Of a stretch of 8,029 nt of DNA, positions 1 through 5,573 are shown one piece after another. The stretch is from NCBI GenBank assembly GCA_012961725.1, contig DTYU01000257.1:1-8029 (forward strand), given 5' to 3'. Below the pieces are notes generated by a model. It worked only from the letters and a program-made list of their open reading frames with translations, made no database searches and was not told where the DNA came from. This DNA is from Desulfotomaculum sp. (GTDB taxonomy: Bacteria; Bacillota; Desulfotomaculia; Desulfotomaculales; Ammonificaceae). Positions within the stretch are counted from its first letter, which is position 1. Every line of letters starts with the position of its first letter. Both the position numbers and the translations under genes were made by a program.

Positions 1-76
1 GCGCACGCTCGATAACCCCGGTCCTATCGGCATCAAACCGAGAGTCATCTAAGTGGCAGTGGGTGTCAGTGAGCAC
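1..76 (-). CDS. tatD: TatD-family metal-dependent hydrolase, N-terminal fragment (runs off the window)
   Basis: Only the first 25 codons are present. They begin at a GTG whose translation reads (M)LTDTHCHLDDSRFDADR and then GVIERA. The D-T-H-x-H-L motif right after the start is the first metal-binding strand of TatD-type amidohydrolase-fold nucleases; the two histidines ligand the divalent metal in that family. An AGGAGG ribosome binding site lies five bases before the GTG. The gene begins 18 bases after the metG stop on the same strand, so the two are probably co-transcribed. A metG-tatD order is common in Firmicutes. Family members process DNA 3' ends or act as deoxyribonucleases, but nothing here shows which substrate this one uses. 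Confidence 0.85.
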   Translation of the reverse strand, partial: MLTDTHCHLDDSRFDADRTGVIERA

Positions 77-94
77 ACTTTCCTCCTCGATAAC

Positions 95-1654
95 CTACTT
101 TGGCGTCTCAATGCGCGGGAAAAGGGGGGCTCCGCGCCGGACCTCAACCCCCGCTGGAAACCGGCCCCACCTAAGGGACGCAAAGGCGTGCAGCTCCGGG
201 CGGCCGGCGATCCCTAACTGCGGCCACACCCTTTCCGGAAATCCAGGCATAAAAGGTGAGAGCAGCACCGTGACAAAGCGGTAGACTTCAAGAACGTTGT
301 AAACCACCGTGTTGAAGCGCCCCCGTTTTTCCGGATCCTTGCCGAGGTTCCACGGCGCGGTCTCATCTAAGTACTTGTTCGCCCGGGAGATGGGTCGCCA
401 GACGGCGGAAAGCGCCTCGGCCAATTCCAACCGGTCCACGTGTTGGGAGACCTTTTCGGGCGTCTCCTCCGTCAGCGCGATAAGCTCCTCGTCCGGCCCC
501 TCAGGAGCACCGGGAGCATTGACCACACCGCCGCCGAACCGCTCGCAGACCGTAAGCGTGCGGTGGAGCAGGTTTCCTAAGTCGTTGGCCAAATCGCTGT
601 TTATCCGGCCTACCAGGTTTTCCTCGAGATAGTAACCGTCCCCGCCGGCAGGAAGCTCCCGCAAAAGGTAGTACCGCACCGCATCGACCCCGTACTTTTC
701 GATGAGCACGTGGGGGTCGATTACGTTTCCCTTGGACTTGGACATCTTCCCGCCGTCAACCAGCAGCCAGCCGTGACCCACCACCCGCTTAGGCAACTCT
801 ATGCCCAGCGCCATCAGTAGAATCGGCCAGATGACGGCATGAAACCGCACGATATCCTTGCCGACGAGGTGGACATCGGCCGGCCAGTAGCGCCGGAAAG
901 AGGCGTCGCCCTCCGTGCCGTAGCCCAAAGCCGAGATGTAGTTTGTCAGAGCGTCCACCCACACATAGACCACGTGCCGTGGGTCGAAGGGCACCGGAAT
1001 GCCCCACGAGAAAGTGGTGCGGGAGACACAGAGATCCTCAAGACCCTGCCTGATAAAGTTAATCATCTCGTTCCGGCGGGAGACCGGCTGGATGAAATCC
1101 GGGTGTTCCTCAATATGTTTGAGCAGACGGTCGGCGTACTTTGAAAGCCGGAAAAAGTAACTCTCTTCCCTGAGCAACTCCACCGGCCGTCCGCAGTCCG
1201 GGCAACTCTTTTCGACGAGTTGCCTTTCAGTCCAAAAGGTCTCGCAGGGCGTACAGTACCACCCTTCGTACGCCGCCTTGTATATGTCACCTTGATCGTA
1301 TAGCCGCTGAAAAGCCTGCTCAACCACAACCCGGTGGCGTGCGTCGGTCGTCCGGATAAAGTCGCTGTACTCTACCCTTAGCTCGGCCCAAAGGCTCTTG
1401 AAAGTGGCCACGATCTCGTCTACGTACTCTTGCGGCGCCTTGCCGTGTGCCTGGGCGGCCCGCTCGATCTTCTGTCCGTGCTCGTCCGCACCGGTCAGAA
1501 AAAAGGCGTCATACCCTTCGAGGCGTTTAAACCGGGCCACGGCATCCGCCGCCACGGTGGTGTAAGCATGCCCGATATGCAGCCTGTCGCTCGGGTAGTA
1601 GATCGGCGTTGTTATGTAAAACGTAGGCCGCTCACCTTTCCCAAACCGCGTCAA
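95..1654 (-). CDS. metG: methionyl-tRNA synthetase (class I), TTG start
   Basis: This cytosolic enzyme charges tRNA-Met with methionine using ATP. From the chosen TTG the protein has 519 residues. The class I signatures are clear: HIGH at residues 26-29 after a typical TPIYYPSDRL strand, and KMSKS at 303-307. A zinc knuckle of CxxC (134, 137) and CxxC (151, 154) lies in the connective-peptide region. The bacterial motif NYISALGYG is near 238-246, and the KYLDETAPW helix of the anticodon-binding domain is near 427-435. The frame is open up to an ATG at 1837, with another ATG at 1732, but both lie upstream of the predicted transcription start. The TTG has AAGGGG seven bases upstream, and the conserved domain begins about ten residues in. 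The C-terminal tRNA-binding (Trbp111-like) domain found in many longer bacterial MetRS is absent. tatD follows after 18 bases. Confidence 0.95.
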   Translation of the reverse strand: MTRFGKGERPTFYITTPIYYPSDRLHIGHAYTTVAADAVARFKRLEGYDAFFLTGADEHGQKIERAAQAHGKAPQEYVDEIVATFKSLWAELRVEYSDFIRTTDARHRVVVEQAFQRLYDQGDIYKAAYEGWYCTPCETFWTERQLVEKSCPDCGRPVELLREESYFFRLSKYADRLLKHIEEHPDFIQPVSRRNEMINFIRQGLEDLCVSRTTFSWGIPVPFDPRHVVYVWVDALTNYISALGYGTEGDASFRRYWPADVHLVGKDIVRFHAVIWPILLMALGIELPKRVVGHGWLLVDGGKMSKSKGNVIDPHVLIEKYGVDAVRYYLLRELPAGGDGYYLEENLVGRINSDLANDLGNLLHRTLTVCERFGGGVVNAPGAPEGPDEELIALTEETPEKVSQHVDRLELAEALSAVWRPISRANKYLDETAPWNLGKDPEKRGRFNTVVYNVLEVYRFVTVLLSPFMPGFPERVWPQLGIAGRPELHAFASLRWGRFPAGVEVRRGAPLFPRIETPK

Positions 1655-1667
1655 GTTTCTTCCCCTT
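1655..1667 (-). promoter_or_regulatory. ribosome binding site of metG that fixes the TTG start
   Basis: On the minus strand the bases read AAGGGGAAGAAAC directly before TTG, a purine-rich Shine-Dalgarno with a seven-base spacer after GGGG. It supports the internal TTG over the ATG codons at 1732 and 1837. Confidence 0.7.
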
Positions 1668-1730
1668 TCCCTGCGGGAGATAACCTTTGTGGTCAAACCT
1701 TTCCCCGTAAATGGCAACAAATCAAATTTC

Positions 1731-1759
1731 ATTCTATTTGAGCAGTTGCAGGCTGTCAA
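1731..1759 (-). promoter_or_regulatory. sigma-A type promoter of metG-tatD
   Basis: On the minus strand a perfect -35 box TTGACA (1759-1754) is followed by a 17-base spacer and the -10 box TAGAAT (1736-1731), one mismatch from TATAAT. Transcription should start near 1724, giving a leader of about 70 bases before the TTG start of metG. The leader shows no T-box consensus (no AGGGTGG-type antiterminator sequence) and no obvious terminator, so simple constitutive expression is likely. Confidence 0.8.
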
Positions 1760-2009
1760 GCAACGCACCGCAGTGACAGGCTCGAGACTCTGGAGCAGGC
1801 CGTTATCCGGACAGTTATACACAATTGCCCAACGCAATACTTAAGCCGCACTCCGTCAGGCACCCATCTAAGAAAGGATCCCGCGCGCAAGACCTTCCGG
1901 GGGACTTGCCTGCAAGAGGATTTAAAAAGAAAACAGCGAAAAGAAACTTCTTAGAGGCAGCCTATCCTGCCATCGGCCGGAGCAATCCGCTTAGGGCGGA
2001 GGCGACAGC

Positions 2010-2696
2010 TTGAGCACCAAGACCATCCTGATCATCGACGATGATACCAATATCTGTGAACTCCTGCAGCTCTACCTTAAGGATGAGGGCTACGACTTGG
2101 CCTTTGCCCACGACGGCAGCACCGGCCTTTCCAAGTTCCGGGAGCTGAAACCGGTGCTGGTGGTCCTTGACCTGATGCTCCCGGTAATAAGCGGCTGGGA
2201 GGTGTGCCGGCTGGTCCGGCAAGAGAGTGACGTGCCGATCATCATGCTTACCGCCAGGGACGGCACCGACGACAAGGTGATGGGTCTTGATGCCGGGGCC
2301 GACGATTACGTCGTGAAGCCCTTCGACCCCCGGGAGGTGGCGGCGCGCATCCGGGCACACCTTAGACGCCGGGAAGCCGCGCTGGCACACAGCCTCCAGC
2401 AGACAACCGTAGACGAACTTACAGTTGATATGAGCGCCTATGAAGTGCGCCACCGCGGCGAAATCATTGATCTCAAACCACGGGAGATTCAGCTCCTTCA
2501 TTTCCTGCTGACCCACAAGAATATAGTCTTTACCCGCGAACAGTTGCTTGAGAAGGTCTGGGGGTTCGATTACGCCGGCGAGACGCGCACCGTAGACGTC
2601 CACATCCAGCGGCTGCGTGAGAAACTGCGCGGTAAGATCCGAACCTGGCGCATCGCCACCGTCTGGGGTGTCGGCTATAAGCTGGAGGACCGCTGA
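2010..2696 (+). CDS. OmpR/PhoB-family response regulator, TTG start
   Basis: This is a DNA-binding transcription factor of 228 residues, the usual length for the family. The receiver domain (about 5-118) has the acidic pocket D10-D12, the phosphoacceptor D54 in VLDLMLP, T81 and K103 in VVKPF. The C-terminal winged helix (about 132-226) has the family pattern LKPREIQLLHFLL, the recognition-helix region TVDVHIQRLREKL, and the closing WGVGYKLED hairpin. The start is a TTG seven bases after GGAGG; no better start is available because conserved sequence begins at residue 5. The kinase gene follows after one base, so the two genes are one transcriptional unit and partners. The regulon cannot be read from the sequence. 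Nearest well-known relatives are PhoP/ResD-type regulators, so no gene symbol is given. Confidence 0.95.
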   Translation: MSTKTILIIDDDTNICELLQLYLKDEGYDLAFAHDGSTGLSKFRELKPVLVVLDLMLPVISGWEVCRLVRQESDVPIIMLTARDGTDDKVMGLDAGADDYVVKPFDPREVAARIRAHLRRREAALAHSLQQTTVDELTVDMSAYEVRHRGEIIDLKPREIQLLHFLLTHKNIVFTREQLLEKVWGFDYAGETRTVDVHIQRLREKLRGKIRTWRIATVWGVGYKLEDR

Positions 2697-2697
2697 A

Positions 2698-4125
2698 GTG
2701 GGCCGCTCCCTCTTCCAAAAACTGGTGCTGATCTACCTGACCATCACCGTCCTTTTGACCGCCGCAGCCTCTTACGGGCTCTCCCGTTATTTTGCCCGCT
2801 ATTTCGTCGAGCAGAAACAGCAGCAGTTGCTTGCCCAGTCCGCCAAGATCAATGAACTCACCGCCGACTACCGCGCCGGCCGCATCTCAGGCGGCGAATT
2901 GAAACAGGCCTTGGAAGCGATCGGCTACGCCACCAACGCCCGTGTTTACGTGCTAAACGTCCGGGGTGAAGAGCTGTCGGCGCTTGAAGCCCGCATCCCC
3001 GCCGGGCTGGCAAAGCGCGACCTGCTCCACGAGATCGAACGCATCCTGCAGGGAGAGACCATCGTAGGCAGTAAGCGGTCCCTTCGATCGCTCGATACGC
3101 CGGTCGTGTTTATCGGCACCCCTCTTGAAACAGGCGGAAAAGTCCACGGGGTGATCCTGCTCCTGGCCCCGCTCACCGCCGTTGAGGAACCCCTTTCGGC
3201 GGTAAACCGGGTACTCGTAAGAAGCGCCTTGTTGATAGTGGTGATCGCCTTGGCAGTCGTCTTTGCAGTCTCCCGCCGCATCACCCGTCCGATAGCCGCT
3301 ATGGGACAGGCCGCGGAAAGGGTTGCCGCGGGAGACTACTCGCAGGAAGTGGCGGTGCAGGGCAGCGATGAGATAGCACAGCTCGCCCGTTCATTTAACA
3401 CGATGCAGGAGCGGTTAAGGGAAACGGAACGGATGCGCCGGGAGCTTATCGCCGATATCAGCCATGAACTCCGGACACCGCTGACCACCATCCGGGGCTT
3501 CGTTCAGGCCGTTCTTGACGGAGTGATCAGACCCGCAGAGCAGCCCCGCTACCTTGGACGGGTTCTTGAGGAAACCACCAGAGTAACACGACTGGTCAGT
3601 GATCTCTTAGAGTTGGCGCGTATCCAGGCGAAGGCGGTTCGGCTCGAAACAGACACGGTCAACATCCCAGCCCTGCTTGAGGAGGTAGCCGATTCCTTCC
3701 GCTTGGATGCCGCCGATAAGGGAGTGTCTCTCAAAACAGTAGTCGAACCGGGAGCTGCCGTTCGCGCAGACCGCAACCGGCTGAAGCAGGTACTCCTAAA
3801 CCTCGTGCACAACGCCGTCCGCTACACCCCGCCCGGGGGGACCGTCAGCCTCAGCGTGACTTCAGACTCGGGCGGCATAAGATTCAGTGTTGCCGACACC
3901 GGTTCGGGGGTGCCGGAAACGGAACTCTCGCGAATCTTTGAGAAGTTCCACCGGCTTGACAGGTCCCGCGACAGCGGTACCGGCGGCACCGGCCTGGGCC
4001 TGGCGATCGCCAAGCAGCTTGTCATCTTGCACGGCGGCGCGATCGCGGCACGCAACCGTACCGACGGACCCGGGCTGGCAGTGAGTTTCCGCCTGCCGCA
4101 ACCGCCTACCGCAACGTCACAATGA
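2698..4125 (+). CDS. membrane sensor histidine kinase (HAMP, HisKA, HATPase_c), GTG start
   Basis: This is the partner kinase of the upstream response regulator, 475 residues from a GTG. It has a short cytoplasmic start, TM1 (about 9-28), an extracytoplasmic sensor region of about 140 residues, TM2 (about 173-192), a HAMP domain (about 193-245), a HisKA domain with phosphoacceptor H256 in ISHELRTP, and a HATPase_c domain. The ATP site shows an N box (N368, N372), a G1 box (DTGSG at 400-404), an F box (F414, F417) and a G2 box (GTGLGLA region near 429-436), so it looks catalytically complete. The frame extends back to 2617, but that part overlaps the regulator gene and has no family character. 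The GTG at 2698, nine bases after GGAGG and one base after the regulator stop, fits translational coupling. The architecture resembles PhoR/BaeS-type kinases. The signal sensed is unknown. Confidence 0.95.
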   Translation: MGRSLFQKLVLIYLTITVLLTAAASYGLSRYFARYFVEQKQQQLLAQSAKINELTADYRAGRISGGELKQALEAIGYATNARVYVLNVRGEELSALEARIPAGLAKRDLLHEIERILQGETIVGSKRSLRSLDTPVVFIGTPLETGGKVHGVILLLAPLTAVEEPLSAVNRVLVRSALLIVVIALAVVFAVSRRITRPIAAMGQAAERVAAGDYSQEVAVQGSDEIAQLARSFNTMQERLRETERMRRELIADISHELRTPLTTIRGFVQAVLDGVIRPAEQPRYLGRVLEETTRVTRLVSDLLELARIQAKAVRLETDTVNIPALLEEVADSFRLDAADKGVSLKTVVEPGAAVRADRNRLKQVLLNLVHNAVRYTPPGGTVSLSVTSDSGGIRFSVADTGSGVPETELSRIFEKFHRLDRSRDSGTGGTGLGLAIAKQLVILHGGAIAARNRTDGPGLAVSFRLPQPPTATSQ

Positions 4126-4233
4126 CCTTGTCAAGCGCGGCAGACACCGCCTCCAAGCTCTTAATGCGGGCCGCTGGCCGGCGATGATCCGGTCAAGATC
4201 CAGAAGCGCGGCACGGTGATTCCTGGCCCGCAT
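4106..4233 (-). pseudogene. possible frameshifted gene remnant at the kinase 3' end
   Basis: On the minus strand an ATG at 4233 gives MRARNHRAALLDLDRIIAGQ, with protein-like composition. A change of frame near 4160-4175 then gives IKSLEAVSAALDKVIVTLR followed by a TAG at 4108-4106. Both pieces have the heptad-like leucine spacing of helices and together could be the C-terminal end of a small protein with one frameshift. The end overlaps the kinase 3' end by 20 bases, convergently. Upstream the frame is closed by a TGA at 4263-4261. I do not recognise the family, and the reading is based only on the look of the translation. Confidence 0.25.
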
Positions 4234-4267
4234 TATCACTATCGGCTTGACTGGTTCAATTCAAGAA

Positions 4268-4486
4268 TCAATTGCCACTTAAAGTTAAGAGCTGACCTGT
4301 CTGCCCCTGCCCGACGGCAGGCGGGGACAGGCAGGGAAGTGAGATGTAGGATGTTTTTGAAGGAATTGGACTGCTCACATAAGCGATGTCGCTGTCAACA
4401 TAGAGGTTGATCTGCTTCCCGCCGCGGCTGAAGTTCAACTCAATCGACAGAAAAGGCAGACAACGCAGTGGATTGAATACGAACAA
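4268..4486 (-). CDS. small uncertain ORF, probably a decayed fragment
   Basis: A 72-codon frame starting with ATG. Residues about 14-42 (SIELNFSRGGKQINLYVDSD onward) have the composition of a real protein. The last third (CLSPPAVGQGQTGQ) is simply the translation of the palindromic element at 4296-4331, suggesting that a gene end was replaced or interrupted by the repeat. No Shine-Dalgarno is evident and no family is recognised. It could equally be a chance frame. Confidence 0.2.
   Translation of the reverse strand: MFVFNPLRCLPFLSIELNFSRGGKQINLYVDSDIAYVSSPIPSKTSYISLPCLSPPAVGQGQTGQLLTLSGN
4296..4331. repeat. REP-like imperfect palindrome
   Basis: An outer pair CCTGTC (4296-4301) and GACAGG (4326-4331) encloses an inner perfect six-base stem CCTGCC (4306-4311) and GGCAGG (4316-4321) around the loop CGAC, with CCCC opposite GGGG in between in slightly shifted register. 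It is GC-rich and sits in a convergent intergenic region, as dispersed palindromic repeats usually do. There is no T run on either side, so it is not a standard intrinsic terminator. Only one copy is visible, so the repeat status is inference. Confidence 0.55.
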
Positions 4487-4550
4487 AATGGGTGAGGGAC
4501 CCAGTTAGAGAGGGAGATACTTCAGAATCCTCGACCGAAATGCCCTGCAG

Positions 4551-5573
4551 CTATTTCGATTGAAACTCCCGCAACCGGCTGTACTCTACAAGCCGATCCA
4601 GTGTTTTCAGCGTAAAGACCTTGCCCCGGGTGGCCAACAGGAGCTTCTTTATGTCCTCGCGGCGAACACCGAAGCCACGGCCGGCAATACACGCGATAAC
4701 TTGAAACTTACGCCCCGACTCACTGAGTTCCGCAAGGTGCTGGATTCGTGTAATTTTGTCACGCGCAGCCCCGTCATCCTCGGTGAGCTTAGCCTCGATG
4801 ACAACCTGGGGGTTAAACTCACTCGGGATGATAAAATCGGGAGCCTGGTCGAAGCCGGCAACGCGCTCCGCCCGCTTGGTCTTCCGGTAGCTTATAGCCG
4901 CCTTGGCAAGCACATTTTCGATAGCCGATTCCAGGATGTCGCCTACGAGTTCCGATACCGAGTCGCGATGTCCGGCAAAAGGTCGCCCCAGGAAGCGCTC
5001 ATAGAGGAGAACGGCATAAGGTACTCCCATACCCGCAAGCGCCCTGATTCCGTCAGGGCCGTCACGCGTATCGGCCTTATCTAAACGGTGAATCTTATCG
5101 GGACCTACTCGTGGAAGAGGCGTTTTAAGTAGTTGGCAGGCCGTTTCTATCAATGCCGCAACACGTTCCCGCTTAATCCGGCTAATCCGGTCTTTTCGCC
5201 AAGGGGTTAGCGGTGCAATACGAACACTACGATCCAAAGAGCGCACAAACCCCTGGGTTACCTCAACGCCAGTGCGCTGTGATGTGACATAGGCCCACTC
5301 GGATGGAGTGAAGCCCAGCATCGCTCGAAGTACGATGAAGCTTATTGGAGATTGAAAAAACGCCTCTAAAACGGGAGCGACCTCAATGTTTTGGAAGCCA
5401 ACCGTGGCCTGCTTTAAGTACTCGTATCCCTTTTCGAAGGTGGGATAGTCAATAAATCCCTCACCTTTAGGCAGAACTAAGAACTCCGATTCGAGACATG
5501 AGAAGACAGAAGAGACAAAAGTATCAAGATTTGCATGTAACTCCGAAAAAGCAGCCTCAAAAGGGTACCTCAT
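4551..5573 (-). CDS. predicted PD-(D/E)XK nuclease, likely the restriction partner of the adjacent methyltransferase
   Basis: A protein of 340 residues with no signal peptide or membrane segment. The C-terminal third carries a restriction-endonuclease-like core: a helix with acidic residues E215 and E219 (VGDILESAIENVL), then PD at 245-246 in APDFIIP, then E260 and K262 in VVIEAKL, followed by a helix and a hydrophobic strand (FQVIACI). The spacing PD-x13-ExK is typical of this fold. The N-terminal 200 residues are not recognised and may hold target recognition or dimerisation. The frame opens at an ATG at 5588, but GGAGGG lies seven bases before the second ATG at 5573, so that start is preferred. 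The gene begins inside the last 17 bases of the methyltransferase gene. The pairing suggests restriction; the fold call is by motif, and the target is unknown. Confidence 0.75.
   Translation of the reverse strand: MRYPFEAAFSELHANLDTFVSSVFSCLESEFLVLPKGEGFIDYPTFEKGYEYLKQATVGFQNIEVAPVLEAFFQSPISFIVLRAMLGFTPSEWAYVTSQRTGVEVTQGFVRSLDRSVRIAPLTPWRKDRISRIKRERVAALIETACQLLKTPLPRVGPDKIHRLDKADTRDGPDGIRALAGMGVPYAVLLYERFLGRPFAGHRDSVSELVGDILESAIENVLAKAAISYRKTKRAERVAGFDQAPDFIIPSEFNPQVVIEAKLTEDDGAARDKITRIQHLAELSESGRKFQVIACIAGRGFGVRREDIKKLLLATRGKVFTLKTLDRLVEYSRLREFQSK

Larger units (their letters stand above)
1655..2009. promoter_or_regulatory. divergent intergenic region between metG and the two-component operon
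   Basis: This stretch of 355 bases holds the metG promoter and leader on the minus strand and the upstream region of the response regulator on the plus strand. I found no plus-strand promoter close to consensus. Short inverted repeats occur at 1887-1916 (GCAAG, CTTGC, GCAAG). A small stem at 1986-2000 (TCCGC, five-base loop, GCGGA) overlaps the first bases of the response-regulator ribosome binding site. The plus-strand frame at 1825-2013 shows no recognisable protein and is taken as noise. Confidence 0.5.
4126..4550. other. convergent intergenic region without an intact recognisable gene
   Basis: These 425 bases lie between the stop of the histidine kinase (plus) and the stop of the nuclease gene (minus). 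They hold a palindromic element at 4296-4331, a small uncertain minus-strand frame at 4268-4486, and the possible remnant at 4106-4233. I found no convincing intrinsic terminator for either flanking gene: no stem is followed by a T run. Confidence 0.6.

Noticed and set aside
1655..1730. T-box or SAM riboswitch in the metG leader
   Set aside because: The leader is only about 70 bases from the predicted start, with no T-box antiterminator consensus and no terminator stem.
1887..1916. GCAAG/CTTGC/GCAAG inverted repeats as an operator for the two-component operon
   Set aside because: The arms are only five bases and no nearby promoter is convincing, so it was not called as a separate site.
1962..2603. 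Minus-strand frame of 213 codons opposite the response regulator
   Set aside because: The plus strand encodes a complete, motif-perfect response regulator. The antisense frame reflects GC-rich codon bias.
4560..5084. Plus-strand frame of 174 codons opposite the nuclease gene
   Set aside because: It is antisense to the part of the nuclease carrying the PD-ExK motif and has no family character.
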